Assembly: GCF_017874425.1 (NCBI RefSeq)
Contig: NZ_JAGGLL010000003.1
Span: forward strand, 1-64,000
Direction: 5' to 3'
DNA: 64,000 nucleotides
From: Clostridium punense
Lineage (GTDB): Bacteria > Bacillota > Clostridia > Clostridiales > Clostridiaceae
This document shows positions 47,599-56,783 of the stretch, one piece after another. Under the pieces are notes generated by a model, which ran no database searches, had not been told where the DNA came from, and saw only the letters and a list, made by a program, of their open reading frames with translations. Each line of letters starts with the position of its first letter. The first letter of the stretch is position 1. The position numbers were made by a program, and so were the translations under genes.

Positions 47599-49290
47599 AT
47601 GAATTATAAAAGTATTATTGCGAATAAAATATGTGAATATATAGACATGGATATTAATACACTAGAAAATTTAATAGAAGTTCCGCCACGAAGTGATATG
47701 GGGGATTTTGCTTTTCCTTGCTTTCAGTTAGCAAAAGAACTAAAGAAAGCTCCAAATATTATTGCTATGGAGTTAAAGGAAAACTTCCCATTGGAGGGAT
47801 TTGAAAAAATCCAAGCTTTTGGGCCATATTTAAACTTTTTTGTTGATAAATCAATATTTATAAAAGAAGTCATCGAAAATATATTACACCAGGGGGATAA
47901 CTATGGGAGAAATAATGTAGGCGAAGGGAAAAATGTTATTGTGGAATACTCTTCCCCTAATATTGCAAAACCTTTTCATATAGGACATTTATTTACTACA
48001 GTTATCGGGAATTCTCTGTATAAGATTTTTAAGTTTCAAGGATATAATACTATTGGAATTAATCACTTAGGAGATTGGGGAACTCAATTTGGTAAGTTAA
48101 TTTCTGCATATAAAAGATGGGGAGATGAAGAAGCACTTCAAAAGGAACCTATAACTGAACTTTTAAGAATATATGTAAAGTTTCACGATGAAGCTGAAAA
48201 TAATCCTGAATTAGAAGAGGAAGGAAGAAAATATTTTAAACAGTTAGAAGATGGAGATGAGGAAGCCGTAGAGCTTTGGGCAAGATTCAGAGACCTTAGC
48301 CTGAAGGAGTTCAGTAAGCTTTATAAAACCTTAAATGTTACTTTTGATTCCTATGCAGGTGAAAGTTTCTACAGTGATAAAATGCAAGAAGTAGTGGATG
48401 AAATTGATAAAAAGGGTTTGTTAGTTGAAAGCAATGGGGCAAAAGTAGTTATGCTTGAAGAGTATAATATGCCACCATGTATCATAAAAAAAGCAGATGG
48501 TGCAACTATTTATGCTACTCGTGATCTAGCTGCTGCTTTTTATAGAAAAAACACTTATGATTTTTATAAAAATATATATGTGGTAGGAAAGGATCAAAGT
48601 CTTCACTTCAAGCAGGTTTTCACAACAATAGATTTAATGGGTTATGAGTGGGCTAAAGATTGCCACCATGTAGAATTTGGTCTTGTAAGATTTTTAGATA
48701 AAAAATTATCCACAAGAAAAGGTGATGTAATACTTTTAGATGAGCTATTAAATGAAGCTGTTGTAAAAACTCTGGAAACTATTAATGAAAAAAACCCTAC
48801 TCTTAAAAATAAAGAAGAGGTCGCAAAGAAGGTAGGTATTGGAGCCATAATATTTGCTTACTTAAAAAATAGTAGAGAAAAAGATATTGTATTTGATTGG
48901 AAAGAAATGCTTAGCTTTGAAGGAGAAACAGGTCCTTATGTTCAATATACCTATGCAAGGGGAAAGAGCATCTTAAGAAAAGTAGGCCAACGTGGTGATG
49001 ATATAGATTATAGTAAACTTTCTTCTAAAGAAGAGTTTGAACTTGTTAAAGAACTAGAAGGCTTCCAAAGTGCTATATCTGCTGCTATTGATAAGCTACA
49101 GCCTAGTATGGTTACAAGATATATTATAGAGGTTGCAAAAGCCTTTAATAAGTTTTACAATGCACATAATATTTTAAACTCAGAGAATGAAGAAATTAAA
49201 AATGCAAGAATTAATTTAGTTAGAGCTACAATTCAAGTTATAAAAAATGGTCTGGAGTTAATCGGATTACAAGTTGTTGAAGAAATGTAA
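47599..49290 (+). CDS. argS: Arginyl-tRNA synthetase
   Basis: A 563-residue class I synthetase. N-terminal additional domain (1-90) with tRNA D-loop contacts, HIGH motif in [14 protein letters not shown] (about residues 118-131), and the KMSKS-equivalent [15 protein letters not shown]. The C-terminal DALR anticodon-binding domain (about 450-563) ends in GLQVVEEM, close to the usual ...RPEDM-type end. Expression is under the arginine T-box. GGAAGGGAGA precedes the ATG. Confidence 0.97.
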   Translation: MNYKSIIANKICEYIDMDINTLENLIEVPPRSDMGDFAFPCFQLAKELKKAPNIIAMELKENFPLEGFEKIQAFGPYLNFFVDKSIFIKEVIENILHQGDNYGRNNVGEGKNVIVEYSSPNIAKPFHIGHLFTTVIGNSLYKIFKFQGYNTIGINHLGDWGTQFGKLISAYKRWGDEEALQKEPITELLRIYVKFHDEAENNPELEEEGRKYFKQLEDGDEEAVELWARFRDLSLKEFSKLYKTLNVTFDSYAGESFYSDKMQEVVDEIDKKGLLVESNGAKVVMLEEYNMPPCIIKKADGATIYATRDLAAAFYRKNTYDFYKNIYVVGKDQSLHFKQVFTTIDLMGYEWAKDCHHVEFGLVRFLDKKLSTRKGDVILLDELLNEAVVKTLETINEKNPTLKNKEEVAKKVGIGAIIFAYLKNSREKDIVFDWKEMLSFEGETGPYVQYTYARGKSILRKVGQRGDDIDYSKLSSKEEFELVKELEGFQSAISAAIDKLQPSMVTRYIIEVAKAFNKFYNAHNILNSENEEIKNARINLVRATIQVIKNGLELIGLQVVEEM

Positions 49291-49410
49291 AAGAAAAGTT
49301 TAGCACCATTTATTTATTTCAGTATTAAACGGGACTAAGTTGAATATATCTGCGGTAGGGTAGCTTAAATTGCCTAATTTTAACTAATATAAGCTTCCCT
49401 AGTGCAAATT

Positions 49411-49490
49411 TAATCTATTCATGTTCAAAAGGCCTTAAGGGAATCAGTGTAGAAATCATGTAGAAGTTGAGTTTTAAATTTGATCCCTAT
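49411..49490 (-). repeat. Degenerate intergenic repeat, copy R2 (inverted)
   Basis: Minus strand reads AAACTCAACTTCTACA ... TGATTCCCTTAAGG ... TTTTGAACATGAA, the closest match to R1 at 10496-10575. Confidence 0.6.
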
Positions 49491-49496
49491 AGTAAA

Positions 49497-49529
49497 AAAG
49501 AGATTAAAAGTAAAACTTTTAATCTCTTT
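49497..49529 (-). terminator. Terminator of the feo operon
   Basis: Perfect 15-bp inverted repeat (AAAGAGATTAAAAGT and complement, three-base loop) overlapping the stop codon of the Cys-rich gene, followed on the minus strand by T-rich sequence. Confidence 0.8.
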
Positions 49530-49656
49530 CTTCATACTTAGGGCATTTAGAGTTGCAACTTCCACACTCACATTTGCCTTGAGCTTTTCTTTTTAGGTTT
49601 CTATAAAGAATAGCTCCAGCAGAAGCTACTATTAATACAGTTATAATAATTTCCAT
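49519..49656 (-). CDS. FeoB-associated Cys-rich membrane protein
   Basis: A 45-residue protein: one membrane helix (residues 2-18, EIIITVLIVASAGAILY), then a basic stretch and a cysteine cluster C-x-C-x2-C-x3-C in KCECGSCNSKCPK. It matches the short family found downstream of feoB and probably assists FeoB at the membrane. CAGGAGTGAT precedes the ATG. It lies 144 bp after feoB on the same strand. Confidence 0.88.
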   Translation of the reverse strand: MEIIITVLIVASAGAILYRNLKRKAQGKCECGSCNSKCPKYEERD

Positions 49657-49800
49657 TATTAATCACTCCTGTTATAATCAATAATATTTAAATAAAGTAA
49701 AATTAGTCATATAAACTACTAAGTTGATTTAAAAGCTTAAACAAAGAAATAGTTTATAAAGAGAATTTAGTATCTGAAAATTGTATTAAGCAGCTTAAAA

Positions 49801-51576
49801 CTATAATATTACTTGAGCAACGTTGTATACTAGGAAAGCTACAACCCATGCTACAAGAAATTGATAGATTACTGAAAACAGTGCAAATTTACCTCCGAAT
49901 TCCTTCTTCATTGTTGCTATTACAGATACGCATGGTGTGTATAGTAAAGTGAATACTAAAAAGGATAATCCTGAAACCATTGTAAAGTTTGCAGCAATTT
50001 GGTCAACAAGCTCTCCAGTATATAGCACTCCAAGAGTACTTACAACAACCTCTTTTGCCATTAATCCTGTTAAAAGTGCTACAGAGTTCTGCCAAGATGC
50101 AAAACCTAAAGGTGCAAATATAGGACTTATAAATCTTCCTATTGAAGATAAAAAGCTGCTTTCTATTTCAGTCATTCCACTCATGTTAAAGTTTGATAGG
50201 AACCAAACTAATACTGAAATTGAGAAAATCAAAGTTCCAGCTTTCTTTAAGAAGCCTTTTCCTTTTTCCCAAGTATGCATTAATAAGCTTTTTAACTCAG
50301 GTAGCTTATACTCAGGAAGCTCAATAATAAATGGTTCTTCATCTTTTTTAAACAAAGTATTTTTAAAAATCAAAGCTATTATAAACGCTACTGATATTCC
50401 AAGTAGATAAAGCCCAAAGATAACAGTTGCTTCATTAGCTGTAAATAATGCAGCAGTAAATAATCCGTATACTGGTAATCTAGCATTACAAGACATAAAG
50501 GGAACTATTAAAGAAGTCAGCTTCCTGTCTTTTTCACTTTCAAGAGTCCTTGCAGCCATAATTCCAGGAACGGAACAGCCAAAGCCCATTATTAGGGGAA
50601 TAAAAGCCTTTCCTGAAAGACCTAACTTTCTCATTAGTTTATCCATTATGAATGCAGCTCTTGCCATATAGCCACTATCTTCAAGGAAGGAAATTCCAAG
50701 AAATAGAGCAAGAATTATTGGTAAGAAAACTATAACAGACCCAACTCCACCGATAATACCATCTATTAATAGTGATTTAAACCAATCACTAGAATTTGCT
50801 AAAAGAACTTCAACCCATGATACGAAGGTTCCACCTACAAAGCCGTCTAATAGCTCCTGAAGAGGTCCTCCTACCCACTCAAAGGTAAATTTGAATATTA
50901 AATATAAGATACCTAAAAATATAGGATAAGCGAGAAACTTATTAAGTACAAGTTTGTCAATCTTTTCTGTTGTACTAACAACACCAGTTTTTTTCCCTTC
51001 TACTGAGGTTTTTAGCAGATTTTCTATGTACATATAAGTTTCCTTTTCATTCATCTTTGAAAAGCTATGCTTTTTATTTATTGACAAATCTAAACTTGAA
51101 TAATCACTTTTTTGGATAAAATTCTTAACAGCCTCTATGCCTTCACTTTTAGAAGCTGAAATAGGCATAATAGTTACCCCTAACTCTCTAGATAACTTGC
51201 TATAATTAATATCTATACCCTTAGACTTAGCAACGTCTATCATGTTCACTATAAGCAAAATAGGCTTATTAAATTCTGAAAGCTGAGAAGTTAAATATAG
51301 ATTCCTCTCTAGCTTGGACCCATCTACTATATTTACAATTAAGTCTACATCCCCGGTTTCTAAAAATTCTTTAGATACTTTTTCTTCATTGGAAAAGGTG
51401 TCCATAGCATAGATACCAGGAAGATCAACAATTTTAATGTTATTTCCTAAATAGCCTTCTTTCTTTTCTACAGTAACCCCAGCCCAGTTACCTACATACT
51501 GATTTGAACCGGTTAAGGCATTAAACAGGGTGGTTTTACCAACATTAGGATTACCTAATAATGCGATTGTTTTCAT
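49801..51576 (-). CDS. feoB: Ferrous iron transporter FeoB
   Basis: A 591-residue transporter. N-terminal G-protein domain: G1 GNPNVGKTT, G2 AGVTVEKK, G3 DLPGIYAM, G4 NMIDVAKS. Then a helical GDI-like region and a membrane core with two Gate motifs, including GFGCSVPGIMAART. It imports Fe2+ under low-oxygen conditions. It is shorter than the E. coli protein (773) but in range for clostridial FeoB. It follows feoA by two bases. Confidence 0.95.
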   Translation of the reverse strand: MKTIALLGNPNVGKTTLFNALTGSNQYVGNWAGVTVEKKEGYLGNNIKIVDLPGIYAMDTFSNEEKVSKEFLETGDVDLIVNIVDGSKLERNLYLTSQLSEFNKPILLIVNMIDVAKSKGIDINYSKLSRELGVTIMPISASKSEGIEAVKNFIQKSDYSSLDLSINKKHSFSKMNEKETYMYIENLLKTSVEGKKTGVVSTTEKIDKLVLNKFLAYPIFLGILYLIFKFTFEWVGGPLQELLDGFVGGTFVSWVEVLLANSSDWFKSLLIDGIIGGVGSVIVFLPIILALFLGISFLEDSGYMARAAFIMDKLMRKLGLSGKAFIPLIMGFGCSVPGIMAARTLESEKDRKLTSLIVPFMSCNARLPVYGLFTAALFTANEATVIFGLYLLGISVAFIIALIFKNTLFKKDEEPFIIELPEYKLPELKSLLMHTWEKGKGFLKKAGTLIFSISVLVWFLSNFNMSGMTEIESSFLSSIGRFISPIFAPLGFASWQNSVALLTGLMAKEVVVSTLGVLYTGELVDQIAANFTMVSGLSFLVFTLLYTPCVSVIATMKKEFGGKFALFSVIYQFLVAWVVAFLVYNVAQVIL

Positions 51577-51578
51577 CC

Positions 51579-51806
51579 TTAAACAGCCTCCATAATATGA
51601 ATGTTTTTGGCATCCTTTTTCCTTATAGCTAAATCAGTTCCTCTTAAATTGATTATTATTGGGTCACCAAGAGGTGCTGCTTTCTTTACTAATATTTCTG
51701 TACCTTCTATAAATCCTAAAGCTAAAAGTCTTTTAGCTAGTTTTTCATCACAGTTTAAATATTTTATATAACCTTTCATGCCAGGTTTTAAGTCAAATAT
51801 GCTCAT
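51579..51806 (-). CDS. feoA: Ferrous iron transport protein FeoA
   Basis: A 75-residue SH3-like protein: MSIFDLKPGMKGYIKYL ... LLALGFIEGTEILVKK ... PIIINLRGTDLAIRKKDA. It is a cytosolic partner of FeoB. Start at the ATG at 51806 with AAGGAGTG; the GTG at 51815 lies inside that site. Confidence 0.93.
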   Translation of the reverse strand: MSIFDLKPGMKGYIKYLNCDEKLAKRLLALGFIEGTEILVKKAAPLGDPIIINLRGTDLAIRKKDAKNIHIMEAV

Positions 51807-51822
51807 GAAACTCACTCCTTAG

Positions 51823-51837
51823 TGATAATTATTCTCA
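51823..51837 (-). promoter_or_regulatory. Fur box 1 of the feo operon
   Basis: TGATAAT-T-ATTCTCA, one mismatch from the 7-1-7 Fur site TGATAATNATTATCA. Confidence 0.8.
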
Positions 51838-51842
51838 TTATT

Positions 51843-51871
51843 ATTATATTAGTGTTGAGAATAATTGTCAA
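51843..51871 (-). promoter_or_regulatory. feoAB promoter
   Basis: TTGACA (51866-51871), 17-base spacer, TATAAT (51843-51848) on the minus strand; perfect consensus. Confidence 0.9.
51856..51870 (-). promoter_or_regulatory. Fur box 2 of the feo operon
   Basis: TGAGAAT-A-ATTGTCA, two mismatches from the 7-1-7 site, covering the -35. With box 1 it brackets the promoter, so iron-loaded Fur would repress. Confidence 0.75.
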
Positions 51872-52290
51872 TAGGGAAGAAGTATTATATTAAAGTTTTT
51901 CTCAAATTAGTTTTTGTGGAATTTTGGGGAATTAAGTATACTTATTTATTTTAAATAGATTAATAATAATTTTTATAAATGGTAATATAATTACTATATA
52001 TGGTTATAGAAAAAAAGTGTTAAAATGTGGTATAGTATTATTATGCTTTTCAGTATGGGGTTTGGACATATTTTTTATACTATAATTTAGAACCATCCGT
52101 ATATATTTGATATATAATTGAATTTTAGTTATATAGATAAACATGCTCAAAATTATATATCTTTTAAGGATAGAATTTTATTCATCTTAAGAATAACTTA
52201 GATATTTACAGTTCATTGAGCTTGTATATTTCTTTTTGAGAAACCGCTTCTTGGAAGATATAATTAAACGGTGAAATGGTTTCTTTATAG

Positions 52291-52370
52291 GGAACCAAAA
52301 TTAAGACTTAACTTGTATATAGAACCTCTTTGTTAGCTCTCTTAAAGCTTTTAAAATGAATAAATTTAAA
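52291..52370 (+). repeat. Degenerate intergenic repeat, copy R3
   Basis: GGAACCAAAATTAAGACTTA ... CTCTCTTAAAGCTTTTAAAATGAA, aligned with R1. It lies in the 590-bp gap between the feo promoter and the RNase H-like gene; nothing else is supported there. Confidence 0.5.
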
Positions 52371-52465
52371 TATGATTAGGGAGCCTATAGTCAAGCTTAG
52401 GTGAATATATAAATTCCTCTTAGTACATTAAGCATAGACATTTAATATAAGAAAAGAGTGATATT

Positions 52466-53167
52466 GTGATAATTAAAGAAGAAACTATAAAAGTTGAAGA
52501 ATTTCAATGGGAGAATAGTCTGGATATTGCTGGTGATAAAGAACTATTTAAGGATGCCATATTTTTTGATTTAGAGCATTATGTATATAAAAAACCTATT
52601 TGTATTGGAGTTTTTGGAGCAGCTTATTATGATGCTAAGGAGAATGAATTGAGAATTACTCAATATATGTTAGAAAATAAATATGAGTTAAAAAAGATGC
52701 TAAATATGGCTAAGGACTATTTTGAAAAGATGAGCACTGTACATAAGAAGAAGCATATAGTTACATTTTCTGGAAACAATGATTTTATTGTAATAAATTA
52801 TTTGCTAAATAAGCATAATATTGGATATAAGATTAGTGAAAACTTCACTCAAATTGATCTTCAAAAAAAATATGAGCAAGAAGCAGGTACTTCCATTGGA
52901 TTAAAAAATCTAGAAAATATTTTTGAAATTCATAGAGAAAGTGAACTTATTAGTGGATCTAATTTGGCAAAAACCTTTGGGAAAATAATGAAGGATGAAG
53001 AGTATTTTTCTAGAATGCCTTTAGAAAAAAAAGAGAAAATACTCCTTTATAATATGCAAGATGTGGTGAGCTTATTTTATATCTATGTTAATTGGAAAAA
53101 GCATGTAGTAAAGCCGGTAGAAAACAAAACTGAAAAAGAAGAATCAATTAATAATACTTTTAATTGA
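52466..53167 (+). CDS. Ribonuclease H-like (YprB-type, RNase_H_2) domain protein
   Basis: A 233-residue protein with the DEDD exonuclease fold layout: FFDLEH (first acids), VTFSGNNDFIVINYLL (second), NLENIFEIHRE, and MQDVVSLFYIY with the last aspartate. Similar domains in YprB and TM0106-like proteins are predicted 3'-5' nucleases. Active metal acids seem present, but activity is not proven. GTG start with AGAGTGATA upstream. It has its own terminator. Confidence 0.7.
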   Translation: MIIKEETIKVEEFQWENSLDIAGDKELFKDAIFFDLEHYVYKKPICIGVFGAAYYDAKENELRITQYMLENKYELKKMLNMAKDYFEKMSTVHKKKHIVTFSGNNDFIVINYLLNKHNIGYKISENFTQIDLQKKYEQEAGTSIGLKNLENIFEIHRESELISGSNLAKTFGKIMKDEEYFSRMPLEKKEKILLYNMQDVVSLFYIYVNWKKHVVKPVENKTEKEESINNTFN

Positions 53168-53203
53168 ATTGAACTAGATAAAAAATCTAGTTCAATTTTT
53201 TTG
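53168..53203 (+). terminator. Terminator after the RNase H-like gene
   Basis: Perfect 12-bp inverted repeat ATTGAACTAGAT / ATCTAGTTCAAT with seven T. Confidence 0.88.
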
Positions 53204-53325
53204 TCTAATTCTAAGTTTTTTTCATAGTTTATATAAGTTATATATTAAAGATTTTACTAATAATATGGTATTAATATAATATTCTGACAAAGTTAATTAG
53301 ACTTAATTTAAGAGGGGGTTATTCA

Positions 53326-53748
53326 ATGGATTTAAAAGTTTTTACAGAGGGAAATGAGGATATTAACAGGGAGTTAACTAATGGTTATAAAGAGGTAGAA
53401 CTATCATCATTAACAGAGAAAAAGCAATGTGAGGCTGCAACATGTAACACAAGTATTAATGAATCTATGGCCCCAAGGATAAAAAGTGTTGTTCATTTAG
53501 TTAAAGAGGAAAATAAAATTATGGAATACAAACTAAACCTTAAAGATTCAAATGGTAAGGAATCTAGAGTTTATGAAGTTGAAAATTTAGTAATTGGTAA
53601 ACCTACAGAATATTTATTTAAAAATACTATACTAAACATTATCAGGTATAAACTTAAGGAAGCTTTTACTAATGAAATAATCTTTGATAGTGAAGAGAAA
53701 ATATTGGAAAATTATAAAAATCAGCTTAAGGAAATATTAAAGCAATAG
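53326..53748 (+). CDS. Hypothetical protein, 140 residues
   Basis: No family recognised. Soluble, charged, no signal or membrane segment; two cysteines in KKQCEAATCN. The C-terminal half (KSVVHLVKEENKIMEYKLNL and onward) looks like a small alpha/beta domain. GAGGGGGTT precedes the ATG. It ends 15 bp before adenine deaminase and is likely co-transcribed with it. Confidence 0.7.
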   Translation: MDLKVFTEGNEDINRELTNGYKEVELSSLTEKKQCEAATCNTSINESMAPRIKSVVHLVKEENKIMEYKLNLKDSNGKESRVYEVENLVIGKPTEYLFKNTILNIIRYKLKEAFTNEIIFDSEEKILENYKNQLKEILKQ

Positions 53749-53763
53749 TTGAAGGTGTATTTA

Positions 53764-55464
53764 ATGAAAGAGTTATCAAAAAAAATTAAAGCTGCCTTAA
53801 AAGAGGAAAAGTGTGATTTAGTTTTAAAAAATGCTACCTTTATTAATGTGTTTACACAAAAAATGGAGACTGGAGATATAGGAATATATAAGGATACAAT
53901 TATAGGAGTAGGAAATTATGAAGGAATCAATGAAATAGATTGTTCAAATAACTATGTAGTGCCAGGTTTTATAGATGCACATGTGCATATAGAATCTTCC
54001 ATGGTAATACCTGAAAAGTATTCTCAGATTGCTTTGAAAAATGGAGTAACAACAGTAATTGCTGATCCTCATGAAATTGCCAATGTGCAAGGGATTAAAG
54101 GAATAGAGTTTATGATGAGTAACTCTAAATCTACCTTGTTAGATATATTTTATATGTTACCTTCCTGTGTTCCTGCTACTTCCTTTGAAGACAATGGATA
54201 TACCCTTAGTCATAAAGAACTAGGAGGACTTATAGATAATCCTAAAGTGCTAGGATTAGGGGAAGTTATGGATGTACCAGCTGTTTTAAACAGAAATGAA
54301 GATATGCTTAATAAGATTTTAATGTCCTTAGAGAAGAATATAGATGGACATTGCCCAAAGATTAATAGAGAAGCATTAAATGCCTACCTAACATCAGGAA
54401 TTAAAACAGACCATGAATGCACAACGGTGGAAGATGCATTAGATAAAATTAAAAGTGGAATGTATGTAATAATTAGAGAAGGATCAGCAGCTAAAAACCT
54501 TACTACCCTAATCAAGGCCGTAAGTAACGATAACTATCATAGATTTTTGTTTTGTACCGATGATAGACATTTGGAAGATTTAATAGAAGAAGGATCTATT
54601 AATAATTCTATAAGGATGGCTATTAAAGAGGGGGTAGATCCAGTTAAGGCTTTTACTATAGGAAGCTTTAATACTGCTCAATGTTATGGACTAAAAAATC
54701 TTGGTGCTATAGCTCCAGGATATAAAGCAGATTTAGTAGTATTAGAAAATTTAAAAAGGGTAGATATAGTAAAGGTAATTAAAAATGGTAAGGACGTAGA
54801 TTCAGTTAAAACACATAAAAGTAGTTCCTTTAAAGTTAAAAATTCAATGAACATGGACTTTGTTTCTGAAGAAACCTTTAAGATTTCTTCTACTGGAGCT
54901 AAGGTGAATGTAATTAAGTGCAAGCCTCAATCCTTAGAAACAAAACTTGTTATAAGAGATGTAACTCTAGAAAATAATATAATATCAGAGGTTAAAGGTA
55001 AGGAAATATTGAAAATTGGGGTATTTGAAAGGCATAAGAGAACAGGTAAATATTCCTTAGGATTTGTTGAGGGATTAGGATTGAAAAATTGTGCAATTGC
55101 ACAAAGTATAGCTCATGATTCCCATAATGTAGTGGTTATAGGAGAGAAAGACAAGGATATGGCTATAGCAGTTAATTCTTTAATAACCATGGGTGGAGGA
55201 ATTGCTATTGTGTCAGAAGAAAAGTTAATTGCTCATTTAAGCCTTCCAATTGGAGGTTTAATGACATTCCAAGACCCATTTATAGTCAGTGAGGGAATAA
55301 AAAGGCTTAATAGGATAGCACGAACCTTTGGTGTAAAACCTGAGTTTGACCCATTTATAACCTTATCATTCTTAGCTCTTCCAGTAATACCTGAATTAAA
55401 GATTACTTCTAGGGGATTATTTAGTTTTACTAAGGGAGAGTTTGTTGATTTAAAATTAGAATAA
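53764..55464 (+). CDS. ade: Adenine deaminase
   Basis: A 566-residue amidohydrolase converting adenine to hypoxanthine and ammonia. Metal ligands in GFIDAHVHIESS (HxH), DPHEIANVQG, GHCPKI, DHECTT and CTDDRHLEDLI follow the family order. The C-terminal domain (from about residue 400) contains VEGLGLKNCAIAQSIAHDSHN and GGGIAIVSE. Length matches the family. Start at the ATG at 53764 with GAAGGTG rather than the TTG at 53749. Confidence 0.95.
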   Translation: MKELSKKIKAALKEEKCDLVLKNATFINVFTQKMETGDIGIYKDTIIGVGNYEGINEIDCSNNYVVPGFIDAHVHIESSMVIPEKYSQIALKNGVTTVIADPHEIANVQGIKGIEFMMSNSKSTLLDIFYMLPSCVPATSFEDNGYTLSHKELGGLIDNPKVLGLGEVMDVPAVLNRNEDMLNKILMSLEKNIDGHCPKINREALNAYLTSGIKTDHECTTVEDALDKIKSGMYVIIREGSAAKNLTTLIKAVSNDNYHRFLFCTDDRHLEDLIEEGSINNSIRMAIKEGVDPVKAFTIGSFNTAQCYGLKNLGAIAPGYKADLVVLENLKRVDIVKVIKNGKDVDSVKTHKSSSFKVKNSMNMDFVSEETFKISSTGAKVNVIKCKPQSLETKLVIRDVTLENNIISEVKGKEILKIGVFERHKRTGKYSLGFVEGLGLKNCAIAQSIAHDSHNVVVIGEKDKDMAIAVNSLITMGGGIAIVSEEKLIAHLSLPIGGLMTFQDPFIVSEGIKRLNRIARTFGVKPEFDPFITLSFLALPVIPELKITSRGLFSFTKGEFVDLKLE

Positions 55465-55484
55465 ACATGTAAATAAATTTGTTT

Positions 55485-55532
55485 AAGAAATTAAGTTATA
55501 GATTTACATTATACTTAATTTCTTATTTTTTT
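55485..55532 (+). terminator. Terminator of ade
   Basis: AAGAAATTAAGT / ACTTAATTTCTT hairpin followed by ATTTTTTTT. Confidence 0.88.
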
Positions 55533-55675
55533 TATAAGCATATAAAGTCTATTTTGTATGTGGAAAATGAAAAGCATTGTTTACAGAAAAAAATTGAATA
55601 ATCATAAAAAAACTATTGATTTTTTTTTGCAAAGTATATAATATAATATTATATAGAAAATATTTGTAAATTTTT

Positions 55676-55765
55676 AGAAGGAAACTTTGAAACATATTCT
55701 TATTTGGGCACTTTGGATATGTGGAGTTTATAGTGCAACCGGCCTTTAACAGGGGCCTTTTTTTT
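55676..55765 (+). promoter_or_regulatory. c-di-GMP-II riboswitch with overlapping terminator
   Basis: Contains the class II aptamer blocks in order: GGAAAC, TGGGCACT, AGTGCAACCGGCC. The terminator GGCCTTT / AGGGGCC with a T run reuses the aptamer's final GGCC. Ligand binding should therefore hide the left arm and let transcription continue, an ON switch. TATAAT-like sequence is at 55637-55647 upstream. The first gene after it is the prepilin peptidase of a type IV pilus operon. In C. difficile the same riboswitch class controls pilA1. Confidence 0.92.
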
Positions 55766-55882
55766 GTTTCTTGAATTTTACAAATCCACGCAAAAATATT
55801 GTGAGTAATAAGAAATGTAAAAAAAATAATTTACTATAGACTTATTACATATTTGTATATTAATTTTGATTTAGATGAGGGG

Positions 55883-56647
55883 ATGATAAAAATTTTGGGT
55901 TACGTTACTGTTTTTATTTATGGCTTGATTATTGGCAGTTTCTTGAATGTATGTGTGTATAGAATTCCATTAAATCAATCCATTGTGTATCCTCCTTCAA
56001 ATTGTCCGCGCTGCAACACAAGGTTAAATTGGAAAGACTTAATACCAGTATTAAGTTATGCTATTTTGAAGGGGAAGTGCAGGTATTGCGGAAATAAAAT
56101 CTCTATCACATATCCAGTTCAAGAATTATTTACTGCAATAATATTTCTCATTACTTATTATAAATACGGGTTTTCTATTTATCTTTTCAAGTATGTAATA
56201 TTATTTAGCATTTTAATTGTAATATCTAATATTGATATTAAGCATCAAGACGTATACACATCTACAACTATTCCAGGCATAATTAGTGGACTTATTTTTG
56301 CTATTATAGAGCAGTACTTTGCTATAGGAAGTTTTAAAAATTATTTTATTGGTGCGGTTATAGCTGCTGTAATTATTGGTTTGATAGTTTATATTACAGG
56401 CGCAATGGGTGAAGGTGACATTGAAATAGCAGCACTATGTGGAACATTTATAGGTTGGAAACTTTCCATACTTATGATAATACTAGCGTTTATATTAGGT
56501 GGAGTAATAGGCACTATATTAATTGCTACCAATATTAAAGGAAGAAGAGACTATATGGCATTTGGACCATTTTTAGCTTTAGGTGCCTTGATTTCAGTAT
56601 TGTTTGGTAGTGCAATAATAAATTACTATCTGGTATTATTTTTTTAA
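55883..56647 (+). CDS. pilD: Prepilin peptidase / N-methyltransferase (A24 family)
   Basis: About 254 residues, polytopic. GSFLNVCVYRIP at the N-terminus, then two CxxC pairs (CPRC, CRYC) forming the zinc-binding loop of bifunctional PilD. Catalytic aspartates are in NIDIKHQD and GEGDIEIA. It cleaves the leader from prepilins and methylates the new N-terminus. Start uncertain: the ATG at 55883 abuts GAGGGG; an in-frame TTG at 55853 has no ribosome site. First gene after the riboswitch. Confidence 0.9.
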   Translation: MIKILGYVTVFIYGLIIGSFLNVCVYRIPLNQSIVYPPSNCPRCNTRLNWKDLIPVLSYAILKGKCRYCGNKISITYPVQELFTAIIFLITYYKYGFSIYLFKYVILFSILIVISNIDIKHQDVYTSTTIPGIISGLIFAIIEQYFAIGSFKNYFIGAVIAAVIIGLIVYITGAMGEGDIEIAALCGTFIGWKLSILMIILAFILGGVIGTILIATNIKGRRDYMAFGPFLALGALISVLFGSAIINYYLVLFF

Positions 56648-56677
56648 GATAATTTCCAAAGAAAAAATAAGATTTCA

Positions 56678-56706
56678 TTGTGAAACTAACTGATTATTAT
56701 TATAAT
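56678..56706 (+). promoter_or_regulatory. Possible internal promoter for pilB
   Basis: TTGTGA, 17-base spacer, TATAAT, in the 136-bp gap between pilD and pilB. If active it would bypass the riboswitch. Confidence 0.6.
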
Positions 56707-56783
56707 AAATGTATAATGAAATATTAGACATTTATGTAAATATAAGTATATTTTAAAATTGTACTAAGCAAGGAGTGTTATGG

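Noticed and set aside
49519-49656. Ferredoxin-like reading of the short Cys-rich protein
   Set aside because: One membrane helix plus C-x-C-x2-C-x3-C and its location after feoB fit the FeoB-associated family better.
54684-54923. Open frame on the opposite strand inside ade
   Set aside because: Shadow of a well-supported coding sequence; no ribosome site and unusual composition. The many other antisense frames inside real genes were dropped for the same reason.
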